This document shows, piece after piece, positions 47,549-59,641 of a DNA stretch of 64,000 bases. Under the pieces are notes generated by a model. That model ran no database searches and was not told the origin of the DNA. It saw only the letters and a list, made by a program, of their open reading frames with translations. Position 1 is the stretch's first letter; every line of letters starts with the position of its first letter. The stretch comes from Paramecium tetraurelia. Lineage: Eukaryota; Ciliophora; Oligohymenophorea; Peniculida; Parameciidae. A program made the translations under genes and the position numbers. The stretch is taken from contig NW_001799078.1 in assembly GCF_000165425.1 (NCBI RefSeq), positions 124,001 through 188,000 on the forward strand, read 5' to 3'.

Positions 47549-48683
47549 TCATTTTCTACCAAGGGATGTTGATGAGGCTAAGGCTCTAACTTGATCCTTG
47601 AATAATTAGATGACAACATCGATGATGGCGTTTTCCTCTAGAATAGATTAGATGAGGATAGATACCTTATCTTCTTACTGTTTCTGAAGCATAGAATTCT
47701 CTTTTTTCTTCCAAATCGGCGGTGGCACCAGCAACTGCATTCAAGGAGTCTTTCCATAATTTGAGTGCTTTGGCTTATTAAGCAAGAACTGCTGGGAGTA
47801 TGCTAATCGAATTAATTGATGAATGCATACAGTTTCTAATTTTTCAACAAGACCTGTTCTTCTTTCGTGTTCAGAGTTCAACCAAGCAACTTCAGCATTG
47901 GTATCTGAAACGTATTTGGCAAGAGCGAAAGCAGCATGGATTTCTTATTCTTAGAGTGTAGCAAGGGTTGCCTCTAATTCAGCTTGTAAGTCTGCTAAGA
48001 TGGAAAGGACTTGTTCTCCGGTTGTGCCATCTCTCTTGACTTCAGCAAGGGATTAGAATTTTTGCATGGCATCTTATTAGAAGAGGTGACTGTATGCTGA
48101 CAATTTGTCGGCGATGGTTTCAGCCTTTTGAACTAATTCAACTCCAGCATTGTTTGTGAGCCATCCAGCGACGTCTTGTGATAAGAGTTAGACGACTGCA
48201 ATTGCATCAGCGTGATCAGCCAATGATTTGACAAAGAGTCCATTGGCCCAACATCTTTAGTCTTAAAGTTAAGCATTTCTTCTTTCGATTTCAGCAAGTC
48301 TTGCTTCGGCCCATGCCAACCATGAATATCCATCCTAAATTTTAAGGGGAAATAGCATACTCTGACTTGGGCTTCAACATCAGTACGAACGGCACCTAAT
48401 CTTTCCCATTGTTATTTGTTGAGGGAGGCAACATTTGTCAAGTCACCAATGACCTAAGAAAAGATTTCTATTGTTTAATTTATATCATACCTTCATCAGT
48501 GTTATTCTTTTTGTCGGCAGCAGCTTAGACATTAACATTTTCTGTCTTCAAATCTCTCAAGAGGTTGTAAACTGATTCAACAGCATCATTTCCTCTAGTA
48601 CCAGTTTGGAGGAGCACAGCAAATTTGTTTGTGTCAATAGCGAAGACGGCAGCCACTAAGCAAAGGGCAACAAGAGTTCTCAT
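47549..48683 (-). CDS. Trichocyst matrix protein (one frame break)
   Basis: Signal peptide MRTLVALCLVAAVFA, then an Ala/Glu/Gln/Asp-rich, heptad-forming chain (LADHADAIAVVQLLSQDVA, GEQVLSILADLQAELEATL, SEHERRTGLVEKLE, QAKALKLWKDSLNAV) ending LASSTSLGRK. Introns of 23, 26 and 28 nt are clear. Between VEKLET and ILPAVLAQQ (about 47785-47835) the frame moves by one nucleotide and no GT..AG pair of the right length repairs it. With that base restored the product is about 352 aa, normal for the family. Codon bias is strong, so the gene is probably active and the break may be an assembly error. Confidence 0.82.
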
Positions 48684-48864
48684 TATTAATTTATTAATGC
48701 CAAAAACGGAATCAAAATTCCTCGTTTTAAAATTGCAAATATCACTAATTATTATTTAATTAACACACATTTATGCACACTCATCATTCAAAACATACAT
48801 AAATTTTACACTTACATCTCAAACTAAAAACGTATTCAATCAATTAATCTGTTAAAATATTTAT

Positions 48865-50646
48865 ATGAAAACTTAATTATAAAGAGGTTCATATGGAGAA
48901 TTATCATCCATTCGTTCTTACCCCACTGAGAAATTGAATACTCAGTCTGATAGCGAATTGATTGAAGTTGACATGGAGAAACTAAATTTCCATTCATATT
49001 ACTTAGCCTCTGATCCAATTCAATTATAATCAATCCAAGTGGAAGGAGAGCTTTATATTAAAGATTTCATGAAAAAGTTAATTGCCATAGTCTCAAAAAA
49101 AATCACTGAAAATGAGCAAATCAAAATGCTACCAATCATAGGCTATTAATCTTCGATAGATAGAATGTCACATCCGATTCAATAATACTTTAGACAACAT
49201 GAAGATCCTACCTTTGATTATTTGACTGGTGGATTAGAAGAAGATGAAGAACCTGTATTCAAACTTTCTAATTGATAGGTTAGGTTCCAACAGGAATAAT
49301 GGTTGGTATAAAAAATAAATTCACTACCTGCCAAGTTATTGGAAGTAGAATAACAAAGCACAAATTCCAATCGTCAATCTTTAACTGCTTAAACCTTTAT
49401 GAGATCAAGAGTCTTAATTTAAGTATTTGAAACTTATTTCTAAATTTTAGGATTAAGCTTAATTGAATAATTAAAAAAATGTAAAAGATAAAGAAAAATT
49501 ACCTGGAATTGTTGATCTAAATGATCCACTAGATATAAGTGCAACTGAAGAACTATTAAGAGCATAAAAAGAAAGAGATTATAAGGTTAAATAAGACTTA
49601 AAAGAACAAGAAAGAAAGAGAAGGCAAAAAGAATTGGAAGAATAACAGTTAAAATATGATCTCATATCTAAAGATAAAAAATCCAAATTGTACACTTACG
49701 ATTATGATGGAAAATTGATTTCAGTAGTAACATTGAAAGGCCATAAATTTCCACCTACAGCTGCAACATTAGGGTATTTAAATTAAAAATTGAGAGATCC
49801 AAGTTCGAAGATGGCCAAACTAAATTAAGCATGTTCAATAAAAGGAAAACAGTTTTTTAGAATTCAGGTTCCCAAATCAAAAAAAAACAAGAGGACGAGA
49901 AAGACAAAGATACCAAAGAACAAATTAAATTTTAATCTCTAGCTCCCCTTGTTAATGAAAATATGCATTTACAATAAGGAGTTCTTATGATTCAAGAAGG
50001 TAGAGTTAGAGAAGGGCCTAAGGATTAACCAATCAGTCTAGAAAAAATGAGTGATCCTGCTTTAAGAATGGTCAGAAATGAATATTTGTCTCTGACTTAA
50101 TAAATTAATGCTTCTCATAATTAATCATCTGCATAATTGGTCAAAGCTGAAGATGCTTAAATTAAAGATTTCACAAATGATCATGATTAAAAATAAATTC
50201 TCAATAGAATCCGTCGATTAAGCTAGCCAAGTATAACAAGTGATGGGAATATAAAGTAAAGATAATAAAACTATTCCATAGGATTAACTCGATGCAAATT
50301 TACGAATAAGTGGCTTAAGTTATCTTCGATGATAAAGAATAATATCCTATTTCAACTGCTAAACTAAATAATAATAATACAAAAGATGTGCGAATGATGA
50401 GATCCCCAACAGATCAATATAACATTTCGCTCTATAAGAATACCGCCTGGGGCAAAGAAGTTCCATCCACTTAGAGTAATACTACAAAACTGAAAGGCAA
50501 CAAAGCTAGTGCTAAGTAAAGCTTTCATTATGTACAATAGAGATATCTTATCTACTGTTGGGGTAGTCGTTAAAAGAACTAGGGAAAGAAGAGGTAATTC
50601 AGAAACTACACATCTACCAAAAATGAAGAATATTTCTCAATTTTGA
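48865..50646 (+). CDS. Conserved-looking coiled-coil protein of unknown function
   Basis: Five introns (24, 28, 23, 26, 25 nt) leave exactly 552 codons (551 aa). The middle is a charged helix (KQDLKEQERKRRQKELEEQQ) leading to a compact motif LYTYDYDGKLISVV then GHKFPPTAATLG. Similar TYDxxGK..PP motifs occur in poorly described ciliary proteins, but I cannot name the family. The C-terminus is Asn/Ser-rich with a basic end (GVVVKRTRERRGN, HLPKMKNISQF). No membrane segment or catalytic signature is present. Confidence 0.65.
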
Positions 50647-50728
50647 TATTTTGTAATTTTAATTCTATCTCCAATTAATCAAATTTTGAGTAAGAAGAAT
50701 TGTAAATTAATATAATTTTTTAAATTAA

Positions 50729-51973
50729 TCAGCATTTATTTCTTTTTTAATACCATTTAGGAATTAATTTATTTGCTAGGGATTGATTATTTGATAGCTC
50801 CTCCTTTGTGAAATCAAATAAATCAGGAATTTGTATTTTTGATTGATACATCCTAAAGGTAGTTTCATCCCTAAGATCATCAAAATATGAATGAGTTAGT
50901 GCTTGAAGCGCAGTCAATCTAGTTCTTGGACAGTAAGTAAGTATTTTACTAATTAAATCAATAGCTGAAGGATCAACAACAGTTTAAAATACTTTTCTCC
51001 ATTCCTTTTTTCTTATTTAAACTATTTTGTATTGTTTGATATCATATAATTCGTTCATTGACATCACCTCCTCTTTGCTTGGAGACCCAAGTATTTTGAT
51101 AATCTCTACCAATTAATCTACCGCTGATGCCCCCAAAAATAGTGGCAGCCCATTAAACATTTCTCCAATGATACAACCTACTGACCACATATCTACTTAA
51201 GTAGTATAGTTCGTAGCTCCAAATAATAACTCAGGTGCTCTGTAGCACCTTGAACAAATGTAGGCTATATTCGGCTCTAATGGAGATAATTTTTTGGCAC
51301 TTCCAAAATCGCAGATTTTCAGTACATTTGTATCTGGATTAACCAAAACATTATGTGGTTTAATATCTCTATGACAAATTCCTTTGGTATGAACAAAGGC
51401 TATGCCACGTAATAACTAATAAGAGTATAATTTGGCCTATATTTCTGGTAACAACTATTGTTATTTTAAAAATTATGCGTTAAATGAATGTAGGGTTTCA
51501 GGTTGATAATCCATAATGACATTCAAGTATTGTTCATCAGGTGAATCTCCATAGGTAAAATATGCATGTTTAGTTTCAACAATATTTGGATGATCCAATT
51601 CTTATAGAATTTGTATTTCCCTATTTTTATATCTCTTATCCTATATAACTTTCTTTACGGCTACTATTTCTCCAGTTTCATTCACTTTTGCTTTGTAAAC
51701 AATTCCAAATGATCCTTGTCCAATCACTTTTAAGCTAGTGAATGTAAATTACGAATAATCAATAGGTTAATTGGCTTATGGTGGAGCTGGGGATTTGCTT
51801 TTTGTTCTTTAATTTTTTAATGGAGTTTTTTGTTTCTCTTATAAATTTTTGAATTTTAATATTGCTTGTTAAAGATCAATGTCATCTATATCAGCTGCTT
51901 CAGTTTACACTCTTCTATTGGCATCTGTTGGCTGAGTATATTTGTTAATAGGCTTTTTAGCATAGCGAGCCAT
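50729..51973 (-). CDS. GSK3: Glycogen synthase kinase 3-type protein kinase
   Basis: Single exon, 414 aa; unusual here, where most genes have introns. Motifs: [29 protein letters not shown] (with the GSK3 'KNRE' pattern), [20 protein letters not shown] and [18 protein letters not shown]. In most GSK3s the activation loop reads SRYYRAPE; here the first Tyr is Cys and the second Tyr remains. [10 protein letters not shown] and [17 protein letters not shown] follow. The first ~95 residues are polar. GSK3 phosphorylates primed substrates. Assignment is firm; CDK-like relatives lack this combination. Confidence 0.93.
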
Positions 51974-52038
51974 CCAACTGATTAAATTATCAAATTTTTT
52001 ATAAATTAAGTTTATCTAAAATTTCCTTAAATATTCAT

Positions 52039-52976
52039 ATGAGTACTAATGAATAGGAATTGCAAAATAAAGTCGAAAAATTTGTTGATAATGTAAATAT
52101 AATATTTAGACTTAGTACATGAAAAAGGCAAAGTCATTTCATAGGTAGAGATCATCTATTTCAATTAATGAAGAATAGAGAGATTTAACATAAGAGATTG
52201 CAGAAAAAGAACTGTAAAAGTCCACTTTGTTGGAAGAATTGTTAAAACAAATTTCATAGATTGTTGATAATTTAATTCAAAGACACATGTTTGATGTGAA
52301 TATTTATATATATATTCCTAGTTTCAAAATCAACTTCTCCATATATAGAATGAACTGTATTAATTGAAGAATAAGCAGTGTACTATAGGAAGTTAGGAGA
52401 GTGCAATAAAATAGACAATGGTTTTATCAAAGAATAGTTCCTTTACTGATTTTAATGAGCAATTTCTCTATGATGAATAAATCAAAAATCTGAAAAACAA
52501 AATCAAAAATCTTAAGGAGGATGTGAATAAGAAGACACAATATCACGATTCATTAATCAATATGCTGTTGGATTAATAGTAATTATTATTTATTATAAAA
52601 TTAAAGGAAGGATTTAAAAGAGAATTTGAGAAAAAATTAATTTGAATCCGATGTTAAATCCATTGAAAAAAAATTGCTTGATTAAATTTGGTTAAGTAAT
52701 GTACATTATTATTACAATAGGCGTTGAAACACAAAGTAGGGATTTTGTTGAAACGAAATTTCATTAACTGAAATAACTGGCAGAACAAAACAATTAGAAA
52801 CAGAAAGGTAGTTTCTTAAGTAAAATATAGAAAAGGACGCTGTCATGTGGACGATCGTAAATGAGTGCAAGTAAGAGATGGATAAAATGAATTTGAAGTT
52901 TAATGGTGTTAACAGTATTTTACAAGAGATGAAAGAAAATAACAATTGGTTTCCACATATTTGGAAAAGGAAATGA
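52039..52976 (+). CDS. Coiled-coil protein
   Basis: Five introns (23, 26, 28, 25, 23 nt) give 270 aa. The protein is almost entirely predicted coiled coil (SINEEQRDLTQEIAEKELQK, DEQIKNLKNKIKNLKEDVNK, NECKQEMDKMNLKFN), with an N-terminal basic stretch (YMKKAKSFHRQR) and the end NNWFPHIWKRK. It starts 65 bp from the GSK3 start on the other strand. Many ciliate axonemal and basal-body proteins look like this, but no family is identified. Confidence 0.68.
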
Positions 52977-53193
52977 TATAATATTATTATTTAATTTAGT
53001 TCAAATTTATTAATTTACCATTTTTTAGAAAATTAACTCAGTTATTCTAAGTTAAGAAAATGAGTGACTTATTTATGTTAGACATTTCTTGTCGATATTA
53101 AATTAATGGAAACTGAATATTCTTATCTTTCAATATTTCTTATTAGATCAATTTTCAATATTTAATTATTCAAAATTTGCTGAATCTAGCAAA

Positions 53194-54062
53194 ATGAAAA
53201 ATCAAGAAATCTCGGCTTATGCAGGAAAATTGTCTTAAATCTATTAGAATGACAGTATTTCACATTCTTAGAATATTTAATTAGCAAATGATGAAATTTC
53301 CCAATCATTAGCAAATAGTCCATCAATGAACACAAATTTATAAGTAGTATTAAAGAAACTGCAATCAAAAAAAATTAGATAATTGTATCAGGAATTAGGT
53401 CCTGTTTATGATATTGATGAAAATTATGAGATCCGAAATTTCGATGATGACAGCTGTTATTTTGGGTAAGTGGAGAATGACCAAAAAAATGGCACAGGAA
53501 TACTGGTATGGTCCGAGGTAGGAAATATACTAGATGGGTAAAGTTTATAATTTATAAAATAGAATTTGGGTGAATAATGAGTTAAACGGATTTTGTAGAA
53601 TGATTTACTCAAATGGTGACATGTAAAGTGGTAATTAATTGAATAGTTTCGAATGTGAGTTCAAATATGGGAAGGCTAATGGATTTGGAGTGTTCTCAAC
53701 TAAGAGTAAAGTAGTGAAAGGTAAATAATGTAATCATGATAGGGCTGTGGACGAATAACGTACTAAATGGAGAAGGACAAGAGATAAGAAGTGACGGATC
53801 TAAGTACTTTGGACAATTTAAGGATGGATAAAAAAATGGAAAAGGGATTATATATTATAAGGATGGATGCAAGTGAAGAATGAGATATAATTTTAGGTAC
53901 GAAGGAGAGATTAGTAAGAATAAGTTGGATGGAAAGGGTGTGTTGGTTTGGAATGATTCGAGTTATTATGAAGGGGAATTTCGTAGTGGTATAATAAATG
54001 GGAGTGGGATTTATGTTAGCGGAAATGGAAATAGTTTGAGTGGATATGTATGTTTGAAATGA
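53194..54062 (+). CDS. MORN-repeat protein
   Basis: Three introns (25, 22, 24 nt) give 265 aa. After a polar N-terminus of ~80 residues there are about seven MORN-type repeats: YFGQVENDQKNGTGILVW, GIWVNNELNGFCRMIYSNG, CEFKYGKANGFGVF, LWTNNVLNGEGQEI, YFGQFKDGQKNGKGIIYY, YEGEISKNKLDGKGVLVW and YYEGEFRSGIINGSGIYV. MORN repeats bind phospholipids or form scaffolds in junction, cortex and ciliary proteins. No catalytic domain is attached. Confidence 0.88.
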
Positions 54063-54362
54063 TAATGAGTTTATAGTTTGAGGAAATTAGTAATAAGGAT
54101 AGAATTCAGAGAATTTAATGTATACATAATAGTGGATCTGAACGATTTATAGAGAAAATACGATATTTATGATTTTTTTGATTGATTGCACATGATTAAA
54201 TATAACATTGTGTATTATTGTGAAGGTTGTAAGCTGTTAGAATATAAGAAAATAAAAAAAAGTATAAGAAATGCATATTAATTAATATTAAAAAGAAAAA
54301 TTCGTTTTTGCCTTTTTTTAGCAAAATAATCCTTAGAATGAATTCATTATTAATTACAATAA

Positions 54363-55581
54363 ATGTTCAAAGTTGCCGTGTGTGCATTGTTAGTACTTGC
54401 CTCAACAGCCATTAATGTCTAATCCTCAATTTGGACAAGCAAAGACCAAAAAACTTTCGCTTAGATTCACTAATCTGGTTGGGGTAAATTCATCTTGAAC
54501 TATGCTGAACTCCATTTAACAACAGGAGGTATCCTCTCTGAGCTCAACTCCGAGATTGAGAAACTCGTACATATATAGAGTTAATATTTTATAGGTTGAT
54601 GAAATGGAAGAGGAATTGGCTGGAGTTCATCATGAATTCAACAGAAGAACAGATGTCCACAACAGAGAAGTCTCCAGACTCGAATAAGAAATCTAAGACA
54701 AAGAAAGAGGTATTTTATCAGTTTTACTATTTCCTTAGAATTGTTCAATGCCCACGATTTCTATGACAACGTCCTCATCCCATAAGGAGAAAGATTTGCT
54801 GCCTAACTTGAATAATTATAAGAAAACATCGCTTAAAACAGAAGAACCCTTGAATAAGCTACAGTCTAAAGAGCAAACGATCACGAAACATTTGAAAGTG
54901 AAGTTGTTGAACACAACGAAGCTATTGCTGCTATTGATGAATGCTTATAATTGTTGAGCACATTGGCAGCCCCATCTCTTGCTTAAGTCAAGAAAGTCTA
55001 AAAGAATTTGGCTAAAATCTAAAACTCATTGAAAAAGCACAACTAATTCCAAATCTTTGTTAAAGTCTTATTGGAAATCACATCCGACTCCAACTTTGCT
55101 GACTAAGGAGCTCTTAGAGATGTAATGTCTAATTGATATATCCTCTAGATTGTTGTTGCCTTCAATAACTTGAGAGTTGAATTAGTTGACTCCCTCAATT
55201 AAATCACTGCTGATGAAGCTGAATAAGTCGCCGAATATAATGCCTCAGTCATTTAATTGAACTAAGAACATGCCGAATTCTAAAGAGCTGTTGTTGTTAA
55301 GAATGCTGAAATCGAAGCCAACACAAGTATTCATTCCAATCTAACAACAAATAGCCAAATAAGAATAAACCCTTGATTTAATTGACGAACTTGATGAAGA
55401 TTTGGCCACCCTCAACGGATAATTACAAGCTGAAAATGATGACTATGCCTTTGCCACTGATGTCTATAATGCCACCGTTGCTGAATACAACAAGGAAATC
55501 AATGCTGCCAATTAAGCTTTAGAGTTGCTCAACCAACCAAGATTCCAAGACTATGTCAAATCATAACTCAAGGGAGCATGA
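54363..55581 (+). CDS. Trichocyst matrix protein
   Basis: Four introns (28, 29, 27, 28 nt) give 368 aa. Signal peptide [18 protein letters not shown], then a heptad-rich chain: [73 protein letters not shown], ending DYVKSQLKGA. Conserved family themes are the early [14 protein letters not shown] region and the paired coils. The product is stored in trichocysts and expands on Ca2+-triggered exocytosis. Codon use shows the same GCC/ATC/CTC preference as the other two members in this window. Confidence 0.9.
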
Positions 55582-55666
55582 TCTATTTCCAAATATAAAA
55601 TATATCAAAGCATAGAAATTATTATTATAATAATTTATTTGTAAAAACCAAACCTTGTTCTCTCAT

Positions 55667-56491
55667 ATGCAACAAAAGTGTTGTTGTTTACCCACTCAAA
55701 AAGCATTTCTAATGATTGTCTATCTAGACATTAGCAGAATCATTTGGGGTTTCAACTACAACCATTATTATTTCTAGGAACTGTGGCATGTGCCTTCATG
55801 TTTTAAAAAGACTCCTCCCTTTCTCTTATCATATCCATCATGGACATTATCATCATAGTATTCCAGTCCTCCGTTGCTTTATACATTAATATGAGAGCAT
55901 TAAAACAGCAAAACAAAAAACCAATCTTCATCTATAGAAAGTTGAAAGTCTTAAGTATATGCTTCAACATACTTGATCGATTGATCGTCCCCATCATCAA
56001 CTGCACCCTCATTTTTAAAGATGTAATAACCCTAATATTTAGGATTAAAAAGAAGCAAGATCACAGTACTGTGTACTTGACATATTTGTCGCTCTCATTA
56101 TAACTGCAATCATATGGAATCTAATTGAATACTATTTCTACACCATAGTTAGAGATTTTGTACTCATTCTTCAATCCACATGTATTTATATTTTCTTAAA
56201 TTAGAAAATCGATCATTGCGTTACATGAATGATAGCAAACTAAAGCTCTTAGAATAATAGAACCTAGCCATTGTCTTCGAAGTTGTAGGATTGAGGCCAG
56301 CTCTACGTCGAGGAGGGTAGCCTGTAATTAATTCGGATAGAGTAGAATAAGGACATCTTAAAAACACTAATGAAGTTCAAAAGATTTATCAGCAACCATT
56401 ACAAAATAATTAAAGTATTAAATTTAGTTATTCAGGTTTTCAAGTTTATGGTTCTCAATAAGAATTAATAGAAATCAATTTAATTGAATGA
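55667..56491 (+). CDS. Four-helix membrane protein with cytoplasmic tail
   Basis: Three introns (29, 20, 23 nt) give 250 aa. It opens with MQQKCCCLPTQKAF, a Cys cluster that could be palmitoylated, followed by hydrophobic helices (AFLMIVYLDISRIIW, SLSLIISIMDIIIIVFQ, RLIVPIINCTLIF, LDIFVALIITAIIW). The last ~90 residues are polar and Gln/Asn-rich (YQQPLQNNQSIKFSYSGFQV). This small tetraspan layout is common in ciliate gene families of unknown role. The exon-intron chain is exact in frame. Confidence 0.65.
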
Positions 56492-56580
56492 TATCAATTT
56501 ATGTTTCATCAATGAATCTTATTCATATTCAATAATTAAGATAAATAATAACAAAAATTTATTTTTATCATAGTATTTAG

Positions 56581-58665
56581 TCATTAGTTTAATACTTGAC
56601 TACTTTTTCTTATTTATTTCTTCATTAAGTCATTCAAACTTTAATCAACCTACTTTATCTGATTTTAACACGCAATCTATTCTAATTATTAATATTTGTC
56701 TATCATCTAAGTCAGTTCTTTGTTCTTTATCATTAATTCATTTTGCAAAAGGGATATCTACTCCGACATCCTTTTAAATTATATTGTATTATTGAATGGA
56801 TCATTTAATACTCTGTTAGATTCTTAAGTGTTGCTCAGAGATATTAACTTACTGTACAACAATTCATTATCAATTCTAATATTCTATTATTTTAATTATA
56901 AATTCTTCACTTCTAAACTTAAATCTATGCATTCTTAGTTTTTAATTTCTAACATTTGCATATATTCTATTTTCTCATTAATTAGATTTTGTAATTAAAA
57001 ATCATACTACTTTAATTGATTTTCAAAGTTTCTTTGTAATTAATATATTTATTATTCTTTTTCTTTTTGCTTCTGTTTATCCTGTTGCTCATAGTGATGC
57101 AAAATATTTAAATTTTCTTCCTCCAGTTTTAAAAGGTTCTCTTCATAATGATTTAGCTTTTTGTAAATATTTTCAAAATTATTGATTTCATTATCTTTAT
57201 GTATAATCTAATTTTTTAAAAATACATTCTCTCTATTTATTTATTCCATCTTCTAATTTGTCTCTTCAAGTAATAACTGGCATTATATTTGGATCTCTTA
57301 CATTTTCTTGACTGATTCATCATTTATGCTTTCTGACTATATTCTCTAAGATAATAATCTCTTATTTTGATCTTCTATTATACTATTCAATTTTTAATTT
57401 TCTATTTCATAATATTCCCGCTGTCGCAATCTTTCAATCATTAATTATTATTATTCTGAATTATTGGCTGACAGGAATTCCTTTAGATTTTTTATCTCAC
57501 TTTCTAAAACAGAGATTTGTCTCTGGGAATTTTGTTTAATAGAATCAATCTCATTCTTTTACATTTAAAAATAATCATTCTTTATTTAATTAATGTCTTC
57601 CAAATATTATTAATCCTTTTTCATTATTTAAAACTTCAAGACTTCATTTTCTTATTTTAACACATTGTTCTCTAAATCAATTTAATACTTTAATCTTTAA
57701 TTTTAGTTATTTATAGTTTGTATCTCCTAATTTTTTATGTCAATCAAACATTTCAATTAATTAATTTCTTCCTTTAATATTTCTATCTAATTATTATAAG
57801 CTATTTTCATATTCTAAACCTGAGAATCTTGATAGAATTCCATTTTCATTTTCTGCTATTGGATTTGATTCTAATGTTCAACCTATATCTAACTTATTCT
57901 ACTGTTGAGTTACTCTATTTCTCCATTAGATCTCAATTATACTTCAGAGATCTCAATCTTTTATTTCTCTAACGCAAAAGTCAAATTTTTAATGATTGAA
58001 TTCTTTTCTGCGATTTCATCTATCAGTTTATTACATTCGATTTAATTGTCATTCTCATTTAATGATCTTTAGAATGTCTACATACTCATATTAGTCAAAT
58101 TGTCGCCCGTTGGTTTCTACTCAAAAAAACTATAGTTTCTTTATTGTTCACATGACGTAATTCGTTCATTAACTGCTTAAATTTCCTAGCTTAATATTTT
58201 TATATCTTCATCATATTTGCTTCTCATTTCATTTAATTACCTAGCAGCTTATTCGTATTTTTATTTCCATTATTCAATCTCTTATTGTTATAATTCACTT
58301 TATTTAATTAGAGATTGATTTTGTTATTATAATTTGTATTAATATTATTCTCCCTAACTGTCTTCATGATTTTTATTATCAATTCCTACTATAGAAGAAT
58401 ACATAGAAGTAAAGTTGCTCTCATTTTTATTGATTTATTATAAAAATTTTGCTACTTCAATCCCAATCTCCTTACATCTATTTTTGTTTTTATCATTCTC
58501 TCCTTAAGCTAAATTGTAAAGACCCTCTTTGTTTTATGAAGAATATGGTGATTGAGTTTTCAAGTTCTTGCTTCTTTTTAAGGCCCCACCAACAGAACAA
58601 TTTGAAGGAGTGGATATGTATTAAAATTGGACAGGTGAAACAGTTCTGAACTTGCTTTATTGCAT
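56581..58665 (-). CDS. Long coiled-coil protein, single exon
   Basis: One uninterrupted frame of 695 codons. The first ~90 residues are polar and non-coiled (QYISTPSNCSVGGALKRSKN). From there to the end it is continuous coiled coil rich in Gln, Glu, Asn and Lys (SRISQIQVEHQNQIQQQKMK, KIAYNNQIEILKEEINQLKC, QRQISVLESEIKNLKEFLSA, NKRLLSQRIQSESINDESVK). A frame this long without a TGA or intron, at this base composition, is strong evidence of coding. It resembles centrosomal, basal-body or Golgin-type rods; no specific family is recognised. Confidence 0.8.
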
Positions 58666-59641
58666 ATTAATAATTTTATAAAGAAAAAATAAAATGCTTT
58701 CATAATCAATAAAACCATTTACATATTGAATAAATTTATTATTATGTTTTATTAACCTTATATTTCTCTATATTCCAAAAAATATCAAAAAATAACATTT
58801 AATTCCTTTATTTCAATGGAATAAGTGAACATTATTTATTTTGTAAATTTTATACAAACTGTAACTTTTTAAACTGGAGAATAACATATTGTTAAATAAC
58901 TAGAATCTAAAATCTTATGCAAACAGAATATAATATTAAACTAATCGAATTAGCAGAAATTTAAATTTATCATAACTTAAAACTACTTGATAATGAGGTT
59001 ACTCCTTTTTAATAATGCCTTTGGTTCTGTTTAATTGAATGAAGAGTATTTCAGGTTTAGAATTATTTTATTCGCCGTTGAATCAAAATTAAACTATCTA
59101 TAAAGGATTATCGATAATTTAACTAATTATTTTAATTTATATGAATTAGTAAATTCAAGAAAATGAATCGAATTCTATAACTGATACTAAAAAATAGTTA
59201 ATTATAAATTAATGAGTTTAGTTATTAAGAAATCTATAAAGAGAAAACTTAGAGATATTCTTACACTCAAAATATAAAAAAACCTAATCATTTTCATCTA
59301 AACATAGAAACATATTGCTCAATTTAAATTTCAAAACAATATAGTATTTTAAATTACTAACTACAATTTTATATAGTTTCCGATCAATCCCTAGTTTAAT
59401 GAGTTAAATAATCTTAGGAATTAAGACGAAAAAGTCAAATAAATCTATGAAAATTAGGAATACCAATATGATTTATAAGTGTTTTTCAAATCAAAATAAA
59501 CTGGAAATCTTAGTATAGAACAAATACATTTCTCAACCATTATTGATTACTTAAATCTAATGATCATAATAAATAAATATTCTTAGAATTATAAATAATT
59601 TGCTTAATTTTATAAATGCGTCATAATTAAAAATAAAATAG
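58666..59641. other. Intergenic region with a doubtful open frame
   Basis: Almost 1 kb between divergent genes. A + strand frame of 160 codons runs from ATG 59212 to TGA 59689-59691 and overlaps the start of the dehydratase gene in another frame. It is preceded by a shorter frame (near 58993) in the same phase but separated by two TGAs. Composition is generic Ile/Lys/Asn/Gln and no motif is seen. It could be a decayed gene or chance, so it is not called as a CDS. Confidence 0.35.
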
